Shown: positions 1 to 12,044, numbered from the stretch's first letter. The stretch is 64,000 nucleotides of DNA from Cydia pomonella (GCF_033807575.1 NC_084728.1:10119451-10183450), one strand, 5' to 3'. Program-made: numbers and translations. The notes: generated by a model from the sequence alone, not told the origin.

Positions 1-62
1 GAAATTTACTCCTTAAAAATCTATTTCATATATAAGATTTCAAAAATGTATGGGAAGTAAAC

Positions 63-741
63 TGCATGGTGGGGGTAAGTAAAGCGATCCCAGCGCATAA
101 GGTGGTAAAAATTTGAACTAACTGCGGATAGCGTCTTTAACATTTCGTACAATTATATGGCTCGAAATGAAACTTGGATTTACGATTACTCCTGAAATAT
201 TCATTTAAATTGTATGGTGTAAGGGACCATTTGTAAGCTGTATGAAATGCTTAATATAACTAACGTATTTATTTATTTTGATAATTGTTAATAATGTATT
301 CATGTAAATAGCTTTGCAAATGCCACGTATTACGTGATCTTTTTCTAGAAGTTACGAATATGTATAGTAAGTTATCCTTAAAAGATAGACATTTAACATC
401 GCGGACTTTTTTGTAGACCTATGAATGAGAAACAACCCCACCATACATTGTGTTGTTATAGCTCAAACGGATTAGGCAGCGTTTTCGATTAAAGCTCCTA
501 GCCAGCGTGATTTTTTCCGACAACATCGTTATATTTCAAACAATTTACACAAAACCTTAACAAGTTATATAGGTACTTAAGCCTTCCTCAAGAATCACTC
601 TATTGATAGATGAAAGTCGTATGAAAATCCGTTCAGTAGTTTTTAGTTTTGGAGTAGTTTTATAAGATGTAGTGAATTGACGTTTTCCCCTAGACTTACG
701 GACACTAGGTTGCGTGACAGTCGTGCACGCTCCCAAATAGC
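63..741 (-). repeat. Dispersed repeat, copy 1 (partner at 51037-51704)
   Basis: About 680 bp that is the reverse complement of 51037..51704 at high identity. One end reads CTATTGGGAGCGTGCACGAC on the partner strand. No coding potential or terminal inverted repeats are seen. The family is probably a non-autonomous DNA element, but the class is not determined. Confidence 0.75.
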
Positions 742-1116
742 AACGGCTGCATGGAGGTGGCATAGTAGGTCTTAAGTGGTCGGTTTGGATGTTTTTTTTT
801 ATTTGAAAGGAGGTATTATATCGGTGGTTCTTAAAACATGTATTATCAAAATCGGTTCATCTGTTTTATTGCGTTAAATGTTTATTATTGAAATTTAATT
901 TTGTATTTCCCATTGTACTTATAGAGTGACGGACGTATGATTTTTCATTGCACTAAGAAATTAATTAGAAATATAAATAAAACTCACAAAGAATTTACTT
1001 ATAGCACTTTTGAAAGATGACTATAATGTATTTGCTTTCGGTATTATACTCATAAACAAATCTATTAGTTTTTGCTGAGCGAGAGCGAAGCGTAAGTTGA
1101 CTCCGTTACAGGGGGC
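742..1116. other. No gene recognised
   Basis: AT-rich sequence with no supported feature. Confidence 0.5.
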
Positions 1117-1235
1117 CTACCGCGAAAACCGAAATTCGCAATTTGCGGGGATCTTTCTCTTTTACTCTCACTAACACGTAATTAGAGTGACAGAGAAAAA
1201 TGCCCGCAATTGACGAATTTCGATTTTCCCGGTAG
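1117..1235. repeat. Foldback MITE
   Basis: An imperfect palindrome from CTACCGCGAAAACC to its complement at GATTTTCCCGGTAG. Arms of about 55 bp pass through TCTCACTAACACG. Related half-copies occur near 9250-9345 and 47740-47915. Confidence 0.65.
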
Positions 1236-2309
1236 CCGCCCAGGTTGTGAACAATACTTTCGTATGTTCTATCCGACTGTTCTCCTCTACACGTTGTATT
1301 TCTCGACAGATTCTCGTAAAATATTCTAAAAGGATTCGAAATATATACAGATTTGTTTTGTCGCTTCAGTTTTTGGAAAAGATTTAAAATGGTTGAGTAT
1401 GTAGGTTGACAAACTTGTGAGCCCCTAGTATTCTAATGTTAACTTGTTAAGTCGATCACCTCCGCAAATTTCATTCCCATGGCAGAAGGAAAATCTGGTA
1501 TAATTGTCCTAATATTGCAATTTCTTTCCCATTCCAAACATTTACGTAAAAGCCTTTACTGTTTAATTTTAAAACGCCCTAAAAGCATCAAAATACCTTG
1601 AACACTACGCCCTTTCATACTAACTAAATACAGGCAGTTGTGATATTTCCAGCAAATTCAAATAAAGAACGGAGCGCGAGCAATTTGTTTTGGCCAATCA
1701 CACGCTGCGTAGTTTTTTTGAAACAGCCAATAGCGGGAGAGAGATAAAGGCCCGTTTCGCTCCAGGATTTCTGGGCTGAAGTCCCTGACCGCTTTCACGT
1801 ATATTTTACTAAGAAAAGCGTTCAGTGAATTTTGGACCGTATTGTATTGTATAATCAGCCATGATGGCAGGCGAGGGCGATTCATGAACGAGGTTTAGAA
1901 ACGAAAGGACTTATTTCGCCTGTTTTTCCTCTTCGTGCAAGACAGGGATAGCGCTATTGGGGGGCTGTGGAGTGAAAAGGACGCACTGCGAGGACGGTTA
2001 GGCTTTTTAAAGGGGAGATTGGGGTAAAGTAATTTCCCGGCTTTTATTCAACGTGCTACGAACAATGTTCCGGATTTGGGGAACGTTTTCGTTCTAGCGT
2101 TTGAAATTGTAATTTCTTCGTATTTTACCTATAAGGTATAGTGAAAAGTCCTGAAAATGTAGACTTAACTAATTCAAATTTTTGACATTTTAGACCAAAC
2201 TTAGGTACTTAAATTGAAGTTCAATAGTACTTGCAAATAATGTAAACAAACCAACAGATATAAGACCCTCGGCAGAGAGTACCATTTTGTACCATTTGGC
2301 GTTGAAACT
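1236..2309. other. No gene recognised
   Basis: About 1.1 kb with only short spurious frames and no repeat shared with the rest of the window that I could see. Confidence 0.5.
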
Positions 2310-2665
2310 CTAGGTCCATGGGGTCCCAGCGCGCACAAGTTTTTTGGAGAAATCGCGAAACGTCTGGTTGAAGTAACTGGTGACCGAAAAGCTGGCGGCT
2401 TCCTCGCACAACGTATCAGTATTGCGATACGAGGAAATGCCGCCAGCATCCTTGGTACAATCACGTCTGAAAATACCGGTACGAAAAATGTGCCATAAAT
2501 ATGTATACACTACCTTAACATATGGGCAATAAAGTCGTGTATACATATTTTTGGCACTTTTTTCGTATCGATATTTTCAGACGTGACCGTACAAGGGCCT
2601 ATTTTAGATATAAGCTAGTTATAGTAATCATCTGTATATATCCATTATGTATATTGTTATTGTAG
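2310..2665 (+). mobile_element. Retroelement 3' fragment (family of 11754 and 48150), split by a MITE
   Basis: Contains decayed coding sequence EIAKRLVEVTGDRKAGGFL, then AQRISIAIRGNAASILGT, followed by a shared noncoding end (TCCATTATGTATATTGTTAT). Two other copies lie at 11754-11957 (minus) and 48150-48395 (plus). I take it for the 3' end of a non-LTR element, clade unknown. Confidence 0.55.
2458..2589. mobile_element. 132-bp foldback MITE with TA target duplication
   Basis: The ends CAATCACGTCTGAAAATA and its complement are flanked by TA on both sides (2456-2457 and 2590-2591). It interrupts the retroelement fragment. Its core (TATGTATACACTACC) is shared with the 132-bp MITE at 25965. It is probably Tc1/mariner-mobilised. 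Confidence 0.7.
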
Positions 2666-2675
2666 ATGACGATTT

Positions 2676-2936
2676 GACGACCGGTTTGGCCTAGTGGGTA
2701 GTGACCCTGCCTACGAAGCTGATGGTCCCGGGTTCAAATCCTGGTAAGGGCATTTATTCGTGTGATGAGCATGGATATTTGTTCCTGAGTCATGGGTGTT
2801 TTCTATGTATTTAAGTATTTATAAATATTTATATATTATATATATCGTTGTCTAAGTACCCTCAACACAAGCCTTATTGAGCTTACAGTGGGACTTAGTC
2901 AATTTGTGTAATAATGTCCTATAATATTTATTGTAC
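2676..2936 (+). mobile_element. tRNA-derived SINE, family 1
   Basis: The head carries pol III box A TGGCCTAGTGG and box B GGTTCAAATCC, followed by a conserved body and a TATTTATT tail. It is the first of about ten copies in the window. It is a SINE, not a tRNA gene: no acceptor-stem pairing and a 260-bp body. Confidence 0.9.
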
Positions 2937-2992
2937 ATAAAGAATTTACATTAATTATTTGCAATTTAATTGAACTGCACTTTGATTCCGCA

Positions 2993-3739
2993 GCAAGCTC
3001 GGTCAAATTTCACCTTCCCATACAAACGGAGTTCCGTTCTCATTTTAAAACTACGTGATGGATTGTAATGAAACTTCGCACATATAATGACATGAGGTAT
3101 ATCTATGCCTGTAATTAATTTATATAGCTCCAGCTTATAAAACAAACGAAATAGAGCAGAAACAAGTTTTGTATGAAATTTTTTTATAACGATAGGCAAG
3201 CGTTTGACCACGATCTCACCTTAAACTTAAATTCGCTGTATTTTTTTAACTATAGTATCTGAAGCTACATGAACTAATTACAGGGCCTATCCTGTTGTAA
3301 GTACTAAGTTTCAGAGCAATCTAGATAGTCGTTTCAAAACGAGAGCGTAACTACGTTAGTATGGAGAACTTGCGGACTGTTTGCTGTTGCGCGCTACTCT
3401 TTTTGAGGGCCTCGGCCGCCTCCGCCGCCGTGCCGGCTCTGAGGACTACCGCGAACCACGTTCGACGTGTTGCCTCTCTGTCGCACTTGTAGATTCTTAC
3501 GTAAGTGTGACAGGGAGGCAACACATCGAACGTGGTTCGCGGTAGGCCCCCTGTGTGTAGTACCGTGGAGGTGGGAAGGTGCTACCGTGTCAACACAAGT
3601 TGCGTCCCACATATTACAGAACTAGATATAGCTGATGGTAATGTTATTATATGTGCAGTTTCATTACAATCCATCACGTAGTTTTAAAATGAGAACGAAA
3701 CTCCGTTTGTATGGGAAGGTGAAATTCTGCCGAGCTTGC
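2993..3739. mobile_element. 747-bp element with ~110-bp terminal inverted repeats
   Basis: The left end GCAAGCTCGGTCAAATTTCA and the following 100 bp recur inverted at the right end (…GCCGAGCTTGC). The interior holds a second perfect-looking palindrome (3446..3545). No transposase is encoded, so this is a non-autonomous foldback element. Confidence 0.7.
3446..3545. repeat. Internal 100-bp palindrome
   Basis: Starts CTACCGCGAACCACGTTCGA and ends with its complement; the loop is about 7 bp. It is probably a separate MITE nested in the 747-bp element. Confidence 0.7.
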
Positions 3740-5140
3740 CTAGGTCTCATTTTTTTGTGTTTATTTTGAAATATAATGAATTTAATCTTGTTGTTTTCAG
3801 ACGAATGTAGGTTTACCATGATATTTTTTTTATCCTTTATGAAGCAGTAAAGATTTGCATCATAATTTGAGTAATCGCCAAAAAACAGGCAGTCTTAATA
3901 CAAGGGCCTCATAATGTTCCAAAACTTATATGTATAACCTACAAAATATCAAAAGTACGCGAAAACAGCATAATTCTGTTACATTGTAAGCTCAGTTTAT
4001 GTTTTAATCTCGTTCGTAAATAGTGATGTTACACGTTTTACCTTGAACTGGGATTTTTTATTTTATTTATTATAACATTAAAATATAAAATATGTGTACC
4101 ACAAAACAAAATATTCGCCAAACTGCGAGACAGTTTGTTGGCGATGAGCTGAGAGATGGGGGATTGGATGGAGATGAGAATGTTGCCGGCTGATTGGGAA
4201 TTTTGATTTTCCATGTGCAACTTTCATTGAGGTATAGAACTAGTCGGCATCTCTAAAAAAAATAGTTCCGCACCTCAATGAAGTGCCCGCACTTCACTGC
4301 GTTTAGTACGTCTCCGACTACTGGCGAGATGCCACGCATGTGCCAAAAAATTAAAAATGTCATTGTGCGTAATGAAAATGTATTCTAGGTAATAATATCA
4401 AAAAAAACATAATAAAAGCAATATATTAACAATCCACTGCGAAAAACACACTTGTCTTAAGCTCATTTAGATTATTTTGCAACGTCACTTTAAACACTCG
4501 CGGTGGTACGCCATTTTCGTTTGGCGCATACATATTCTGAAAACTAATTACAAAAAAAAAATACATACTCAAACACAAAATAGCATTCACGTAATATTAG
4601 GAATTCATTACAATTAAAGCAATAATGCTATAATTATTAATAATAATTTTCGCCTCTGGCTAGCTACACAGCTATGCTTATTCTTTAACTTAGTGACAGA
4701 CGTCAAACGCCGAAAATGGCGGACACAACCAGTTCTCGATAGCCTACATAGTGCTTAGTGTAGCTTGCATAGTGGCAACTTTAGGACTTTAGGATTGTTT
4801 TACCTTGATAATATTAAATCTCAATACTTCTGAAAATATTCTTAGTATATACTCGAAAAGAGTAAATTAAAAAAATAAACAAAGTAAAAGCGTAGTAATT
4901 ATCGAACAAAGTGATCGAAAAATACACTTTTGATGCAAAACTCAAAAAAATTATGAACGAAAAAAAATTGACAAATAGATTATAAAATAAAAATATTTAT
5001 ATTAACATACATATATTATGTAGGTAGGTACGTATCTGAAAACCATGCATTGCACAATGCATTACTGTGTTACTGAAGGTAACTATGTTTATCATTCTAC
5101 TAGTAACTATAAGACCTGTACTGTAATTGCACTTGTAATT
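3740..5140. other. No gene recognised
   Basis: AT-rich intergenic DNA with a short inverted repeat around ACCTCAATGAA (4220-4285). I see no supported gene. Confidence 0.5.
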
Positions 5141-5190
5141 GTACTGACCGTCTAGCATGAGTTGCGTTCTCGCGCGCGAGTCCATACTTT

Positions 5191-5894
5191 AAGTTGCGCA
5201 GGATTTATGGACATATGGAGTCGCGCCCGAGAACGCAACACGTGCTAGCCGGTCAGGACATAGAATGTAGATTGTGGGTCCACTAAATCCGGATATTTGC
5301 TTGCTGAAGGTCACGAATCATGTTGTTCCTCCATATCGGAGCCATCCGTCCATCGGAGCAACCGTGAGCATTAGCGAAGCGGGGACAAAACTCCCATTAG
5401 TCCCATTAGCTCGATTCCCTCACCACCCAGATCGAGTCGCTCAACTAATCTCGCTGGAGCGCCGAACTTAATTGGTCTAAACTGAAACAAATGTCATATA
5501 CTAAGAAAAAGTGACCAAGGTCTCCAGTGCCCAAGGTTGGAATCGAACCAGCGTCCTCTGCTACCGCGGCAGGTGCCTGAGCCGTTCGACCACCGGGGTT
5601 ACGGCGGCAAGGACGCCGGACACGAGATTAGTTGAGCGACTCGATCTGGGTGGTGAGGGAATCGAGCTAATGGGACTAATGGGAGTTTTGTCCCCACTTC
5701 GCTAATGCTCACGGTTGCTCCGATGGACGGATGGCTCCGATATGGAGGAACAACATGATTCGTGACCTTCAGCAAGCAAATATCCGGATTTAGTGGACCC
5801 ACAATCTAGATTATTCTACATTCTATGTCCTGAACGGCTAGCATGTGTTGCGTTCTCGGGCGCGACTCCATATGTCCATAAATCCTGCGCAACT
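5191..5894. repeat. Long near-perfect inverted repeat, ~265-bp arms
   Basis: The left arm 5191..5453 and right arm 5623..5894 are reverse complements with only a few differences; the right arm has a small extra ATCTAGATT duplication. The outer end of about 45 bp occurs once more just upstream (5143-5190) with some changes. The arms show no protein-like conservation. It is likely a foldback transposon or a palindromic duplication. Confidence 0.85.
5480..5600 (-). mobile_element. SINE family 4 (tRNA-derived head) in the palindrome loop
   Basis: On the minus strand, TGGTCGAACGG (box A-like) and GGTTCGATTCC (box B) are followed by a body that ends near ACTTTTTCTTAGTATATGAC. Part of the same body recurs at 51831-52170, where a family 1 SINE interrupts it. 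Confidence 0.6.
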
Positions 5895-6094
5895 TTTCCA
5901 AGTATTATGCATATCTTACTGAAGGATTTTTGGCGCCCCCATATCAATAGGAGTATTCAAGTGTGACGCAGAAGAGTAGGTATTGCATTTTCCCTCGGAC
6001 ACCTTCCTTCTACACAGCCCGATCGCTCTACTGCTCCAGAAGTTTAACAGCTCAAGTAAGATTAAAATAAGTTTTTGGCAAAAAACGAATTTTT

Positions 6095-6391
6095 GTTACA
6101 AGCTTTTATTGTTGACTGTACTTTTATTAGCACAGGCAACGAATACTTATCGAGGCAATTCTAAAAACTCCAAACACAATTACGTTGGCCACACCCTGTT
6201 TCCATCATTATAATATCAGGTCCATATCATCACAATATTGCATTGTCATCCGATTTACATACATTTGCGAAATTTCAGCTTCATCGGAATACGGGAAGTA
6301 GGTGAAATTTAACTTGCAAGATTTGACCCGTACAAACGTAGTTTTTTTTATAGTTACATACATTGCAAGTTAAAAAAAAAAGCTTGTAAAA
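6095..6391. mobile_element. TIR element (TTACAAGCTTTTA ends), copy 1
   Basis: About 300 bp bounded by TTACAAGCTTTTAT and the complement AAAAGCTTGTAA. It shares an interior (CAATTCTAAAAAC, AATATTGCATTGTCA) with 7799-8101. It is noncoding. Confidence 0.65.
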
Positions 6392-6440
6392 ACCGTGACT
6401 CAAGCGCATCCGATTGTTGTATAAGTAATTAACATTCCTT

Positions 6441-6670
6441 GACGACCGGTTTGGCCTAGTGGGTAGTGTCCCTGCCTACGAAGCTGATGGTCCCGGGTTC
6501 AAATCCTGGTAAGGGCATTTATTCGTATGATGAGCATGGATATTTGTTCCTGAGTCATGGGTGTTTTCTATGTATTTAAGTATTTATATATTATATATAT
6601 ATCGTTGTCTACATATACTTAGTCAATTTGTGTAATAAATGTCCTATAATTTATTTATTTATTTATTATT
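6441..6670 (+). mobile_element. SINE family 1
   Basis: Boxes A and B are intact. The copy has an internal deletion of the segment ACCCTCAACACAAGCC present in other copies. Confidence 0.88.
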
Positions 6671-7338
6671 TATACTTTGTTTCTCTTCAAGTTACTATCA
6701 ATTTAGGAATATTCCCGATCACCGGAAAATTCCAGCGGCCATCACTACTGGTAACCCGTCCGCCATTCTTGTTTCCACAGACAATGATCGCAGTTTATCC
6801 GCGAGTCTGCGAGCTGCGCGCTCTAAATGACGTTAATTTTGGCGCGAAACGACGCTGCGCTGCTATTGGCGCGTAATTTGTTGTCTGTGCTCCGTTGTTT
6901 ATGGACGGATTTATTTTCTTGAGGCTTTGATAAATTCATAAGGTCGCTGAGATTCAAAGGTTGCAATGGGCCTTATGACGCATTAAAGAGGTTTCGCTCT
7001 GTTTATTATGTACTACGCTCGCGACTTAATTTTCAACTCCATTTTCATCCAATTAAGGGTAGAATTTCTAAAAATCTTTTCTTAGTGAAACTCTACAACA
7101 GTTGAAGGATATGATAATCTACCTTCAATGGTTTAGGGTTTGCGATATCTATTAGTACCTATCTATAAAACATGATAGAACGCAACTGTTTATTATAAAT
7201 ATTTAGTTATAATGGGTCGAGATCAATGTATTCATTTCCGACAAAATAGTAATCGAGCCAATAACGTCCCACTTTGTCGCTTGCCAATGGACGAGATTTG
7301 CTCGTATCTTGATACAAATAACTTGTCCAGCCGTTCTT
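6671..7338. other. No gene recognised
   Basis: Includes a locally GC-richer stretch at 6790-6870 but no supported exon. Confidence 0.45.
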
Positions 7339-7546
7339 ATAGGGAGCGTGCATGAAGTGTAGGAGACAGCACAGGAGCCGTCAGATTTTTGGCGCGAGGC
7401 GTAAATGTGATGTTTATTGTTCCGATGTAGCCCACAAGATGGCAGAACCTACTATGCACAAGAAAACACGTGACCTGTAAAAGTACATGTATATGGTTCC
7501 GATTAAGGCCACAAGATGGCCGACCCTCCAACGCGCACGGTCCCTA
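7339..7546 (-). mobile_element. 208-bp MITE with YY1/Pho-like motifs, copy 1
   Basis: The ends are ATAGGGAGCGTGC and CGGTCCCTAT. Two CCACAAGATGGC boxes lie inside. The inverted copy is at 42585-42793. Confidence 0.7.
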
Positions 7547-7798
7547 TGGCAAGCGACAAAGTGAGACGTTTTTTCGGCCGCTATCACAATATTATATTCG
7601 TTATAGAAAGAAAATTAATTCGAAAAAATTGTCATGTCCAACCTTAACCACAAGCTTTACGTTATACGACATGTGAAGGTGTAAGTATAGCACGTAAGTA
7701 CTAATGTTTATTTTATATGCGTGTATTTTCTAGCATGTCATGTGAGAGAATGGATGAAGATCGGAACGTAAAAAAGTTTTTGGTAAAAATTTCATTTT

Positions 7799-8101
7799 TG
7801 GTACAAGCTTTTATCGCTGACTGTACTTTTCTTTCCACAGGCAACTAATACTCATCGAGCCAATTCTAAAAACCCCAAACACAATTTGGTTGCGTTATTT
7901 TATCACAGAGTTCCTATGTCCAACTCTTGTCTCCATCATCAGATCAGCTCGATGGTACCATAATATTGCATTGTCACCCGACTTACATATGTATGCAAAT
8001 TTTCAGCTCAATCGGAAACCGGGAAGTGAATCAAATTTAACTTGCAAGATTTGATTACAAACAGACAACGGTCAGGTGAAAGTAAATAAAAGCTTGTAAA
8101 A
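7799..8101. mobile_element. TIR element (TTACAAGCTTTTA ends), copy 2
   Basis: Second copy of the family seen at 6095-6391, with the same terminal motif and interior. Confidence 0.65.
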
Positions 8102-8114
8102 GAGCGTACTTGGG

Positions 8115-8330
8115 TTGCCTAGCAGGAGGACGTCCTATCCTGGTCCGTCTGGAGCGACATGGAGGCGGATCTGCGCGAACTTCGAGTCAACAATTGGCAA
8201 GATATCGCACAGGACCGAGAAAAGTGGCGCTGTCTTGTGTCGGAGGTCAAACCCCATCTTGGGTCGCTGAGCCAACGGAGTAAGTATTCTCTAGTAAGTA
8301 TATAAGGCTAACCTATTCCAAATAAAGTGA
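8115..8330 (+). mobile_element. LINE 3' relic (RTE-like C-terminus)
   Basis: Encodes MEADLRELRVNNWQDIAQDR, then EKWRCLVSEV, a C-terminal pattern common in insect RTE-type elements. It is 5'-truncated. Confidence 0.6.
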
Positions 8331-8534
8331 TATCATCTATGACTTGCATTGTTATCACTTGTCTCCAACTTCCGTCCCTACATGGGTATCTTCCTCCTCA
8401 CGTCACCTTTTTGTAAAATATTTATAGAAATATTATACGCATACCCAAAGCTCAGTAAAAGATTAGGCACATCGTGTGACAATTACTAGAGATGCCACCA
8501 ATATTCGGCAACTCTTCGGACGAAACCTTCGCAT

Positions 8535-9017
8535 AATAGGGTTGTTTCCATCTACAAATCTTAGGGCAGAATTGTATCCCAATAAATTTTTTTGGATTAT
8601 AAGAACATGTTAAAGTACTTTTAGGGGACCTGTAATGACCATATTTTTGTAACTATTTAATTTAAAATATCTTTTGGCACACGTCACGTGACCAAACTCG
8701 AAACGTCTTTGAAGATACTGATGACGTCACAACTCTCGGATTGACACTGTTGACAGTTAGGCGATAAACAACAAATGACAAATGTCAGTTGCCAGCTCGT
8801 ATCTTCTACGTGTGTATGTAGTTATGTGTCAAACCGTAAACTGTGACGTCACACAATTTTTAAAGAGCGTTTTGTTCGCGAAAGCATCTGTCAAAATATA
8901 TTTTGTTAATTTAACTTATTAAAAGCCGTTTTTAGTATAAAAGTTGAATTTTAGGGCAAGTTTTAGTTAATATAGAACGTAATACATGTGTTTCAAAAAA
9001 TTGGAAACAACCCTATT
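8535..9017 (-). mobile_element. 483-bp MITE 'AATAGGGTTGTTTCC', copy A
   Basis: Inverted ends AATAGGGTTGTTTCC. The interior has two TGACGTCA-type boxes and no coding capacity. Other copies lie at 17906 (B), 26561 (C), 32431 (D, broken) and 32772 (E). Confidence 0.85.
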
Positions 9018-9369
9018 ACTAGAGATGCCACCAATATTCGGCAACTATTATATCTACTTACACCTACCTAAAAAGAAAATATACACAACAAAAATATCAG
9101 CAGACCGCTACATTTGATATTTAAAATGTATTCTTTCAAAGTTGTTAAATACGAAGGCTCATTTTAGAATTTGTCAATAGCAAATACATAATTAAATTTT
9201 TTTCGTGCGTTCGAGTTAATTGACTCTAACTTCATTGACTAGTTCAGCAAAACGAACTACGCAACATGCGGGATGTTACTCTTTTTGTCTCACTAAGACG
9301 TAATAAGAGTGACAGAGAAAAATGCCCGCAATTGACGAGTTTCGATTTTCATAGTTATACTGAGCAACA

Positions 9370-9575
9370 ATTTTTTTTTTTTTATAGAACGTCGGTGGCA
9401 AACAAGCATACGGCCCGCCTGATGGTAAGCAGTATCCATAGCCTATGTACGCCTGCAACTCCAGAGGAGTTACATGCGCGTTGCCGACCCTAACCCCCTC
9501 CCGCCCCTCGTTGAGCTCTGGCAACCTTACTCACCGGCAGGAACACAACACTATGAGTAGGGTCTGGTGTTATTT
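9370..9575 (+). mobile_element. Retroposon fragment (partner of 45119)
   Basis: Begins after a poly-T run, contains CTCGTTGAGCTCTGGCAACC and ends near AGGGTCTGGTGTTATT. A longer copy runs into the minisatellite at 45.4 kb. Confidence 0.55.
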
Positions 9576-10316
9576 TGGTTTAAATCTTCGTTGGCGAACA
9601 GTGTCCATAATTAATGTGACTCATAATGTTCACATTGTATCAATTGTATGCCGAATATTCGGAGCTTTGGCCGAGAGGGACCGAATATCGTCGTTGAGAA
9701 TGGCAAATCCGTTATGTGCTCGATTTTTGATTTACAAATAGTTTTAAACAAATACCTTAACCTAACAACAAAATACATAAGGTATTTTTTAATTTGATTA
9801 AAATCGCGCACGGATACCGGTTTTGGCGCATTCTCAACGACGATATTCTAACAATTACTTCGAACTTATCTCAATAATCACTCCAAACAAACGTGTGTTA
9901 AAAGCTACAGCAATTAAAAGAAATTGTACCAATTTCTCCTTAGCATATTAACTGGCATAATGAACAATGGCGTCGAAAAAACGCGGGAAACATTTTGACG
10001 TTTCTTGAAATGGTTTATGGCCAGTCCGCAATTGTTCAAAAAAGGTTTTATGACCAAAATGGCCGCACCCGCTGCGCTAAGCGTTGGCGTTGATAGCCGT
10101 ACGGTAGCAAATGATTAGTTTCGGGCGCTTTAAAGTGTAAATAATCTTGTCTGGGTGTGAATGGTTTGTTTGGTATGACTAAACTCTTTGGTTCTGTTTC
10201 GTACTGCTATAATTTATTCTCCGAAAATTATGTGTAGCCATGCGTTTTGTGATGCGCAATGTTACCTATGTGTCTTCGTAAACTGAAAGAATCGTGTTTT
10301 ATAAGTAGTAACAGAG
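9576..10316. other. No gene recognised
   Basis: Contains GAATATTCGG-type motifs near 9650 that recur elsewhere, but no gene is supported. Confidence 0.45.
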
Positions 10317-10506
10317 CCCCTAGTCTAAATTTATTCGATTTCGTGACGTGACGTACGCGTTTGCGTTAAGTCTCATTTAGTATGGGATTTAGAAACAGCG
10401 CACCAGAAACGGCGGAACGTTTTGGAAACTCAAAATCCCGTACAAAATGAGACTTAACGCAAACGCGTACGTCACGTTACGCCATCGAATAAATTTACAC
10501 TAGGGG
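10317..10506. repeat. Foldback MITE
   Basis: Palindrome with ends CCCCTAGT/ACTAGGGG and arms that include GACGTACGCGTTTGCGTTAA; about 190 bp. Confidence 0.75.
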
Positions 10507-10933
10507 TCCTGTACCGCGTGTGGTCCGTGTGGAACACGTTTAAGAGAAAAGCCGTGTTTGCCTCACTCCCTGGAGTGACGAAAGTAGGCTTGTCCGAACT
10601 GCTGAGGTGAAAAAAGTATTTTCACCACACAAGCTGGTAAAGGTTCTCTTGATTGTTCAAAAACTGATGAGAAAGTTGCATTTTATCCACATGTGGGGCA
10701 AAGTAATCAGATGCAAATTTTGAGTTGTTTCCTTATGTTAGCTAGTGGAATTGACTTTTAAATATTCAATGACGTTCATTTGGATATCATTTGGTTTGAT
10801 TATGTTTAATATCTTACAGTTAATATGTTCTTCGGGTTGGTGTGGGGTATAATTTTGTATGTCACTCGGAGGCAAAATTTGTTTAATCTTTCGAGGGGTT
10901 AAACAACAACTATGCTCACTTTTTTCAATATAC

Positions 10934-11261
10934 ATCTTCTTCTTCTTCCTCGCGTTGTCCCGGCATTTGCCAGGGCTCATGGGAGCCTGGGGTCCGTTTC
11001 ACAACTAATCCCAAGATTTGGCGTAGGCACTAGTTTTTACGAAAGCGACTGCCATCTGACCTTCCAACCCAGAGGGTAAACTAGGCTTTGTTGGGATTAG
11101 TCCGGTTTCCTCACGATATTTTCCTTCACCGAAAAGCGACTGGTAAATATCAAATGATATTTCGTACATAAGTTCCGAAAAACTCATTGGTACGAGCCGG
11201 GGTTTGAACCCGCGACCTCCGGTTTGCAAGTCGCACGTTCTTACCGTTAGGCCACCAGCGC
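10934..11261 (-). mobile_element. tRNA-derived SINE, family 2
   Basis: The head has box A TGGCCTAACGG and box B GGTTCAAACCC. The body includes ATATCATTTGATATTTACCA and the tail is (GAA)n. Other copies lie at 41727 and 53676. Confidence 0.88.
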
Positions 11262-11753
11262 TTTTTCAATATACATAGTTTTAAAATAAGTAACTTGTCT
11301 ATATTCTTCCTAGAGATAGAAAGACACAATTCTTGAAACGGCTTTGAACACTCCTAACCCGTGCCTCCGAAATAAAACATATATTAGGCACGTCCCCAGG
11401 GCCCACTGCTACATTTTCCCGGGAAAAAATAGTGGAGATAGTGGGATGATTGCCCGGAATATCCGTGATCCGGGCCGGGTATTTACGAGCGACCCGGATT
11501 AAAAAATAACCCGGGTTTTATACCTGCCGGTGACGTCGGATTATTTATTTATGGCGGAATATATTGGGGGTGGAAAGGACAGAATTATGTGGTTCTAGGT
11601 GCTAATAGGAGTGTGTTTGTTTAATATTAAATTTGCTGGATTTTTGTAGCTTTGCTGAGCTTTGTTAACGTACATGGAGGTACAATAAGTAAACAATAAT
11701 AAATCTATATTAACACAACTCAATACTAAAGTAACACAAAGATATAATCTATT

Positions 11754-11957
11754 TATTGACAATAACAATATACATAATGGATATATACAGATGATTACTA
11801 TAACTAGCTTATATCTAAAATAGGCCCTTGAGGCATTGTACCAAGGATGCTGGCGGCATTTCCTCGTTGTATCGCAATACTGATACGTTGTGCGAGGAAG
11901 CCGCCAGCTCTTCGGTCACCAGTTACGTCAACCAGACGTTTCGCGATTTCTCCAATA
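11754..11957 (-). mobile_element. Retroelement 3' fragment, copy 2
   Basis: Same family as 2310-2665, but without the nested MITE; it shows the uninterrupted sequence. Confidence 0.6.
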
Positions 11958-12044
11958 AGTATAGATATGAAATGTTAGAGCCGGCAGATGACTGAACATT
12001 ATGGAACTTTCAGTAGAACTAGTAGAAAAGCGGCGGGGAATTAA

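Noticed and set aside
2676..2760. tRNA gene suggested by A and B boxes
   Set aside because: Same sequence recurs about ten times with a long SINE body and tail, and no acceptor stem closes.
5274..5802. Two nearly identical 65-67-codon frames on opposite strands
   Set aside because: They are mirror images of the palindrome arms, not two genes.
9611..9811. Short frames on both strands near 9.5-9.8 kb
   Set aside because: Overlap on both strands, lie partly in a retroposon fragment, and show no codon or domain evidence.
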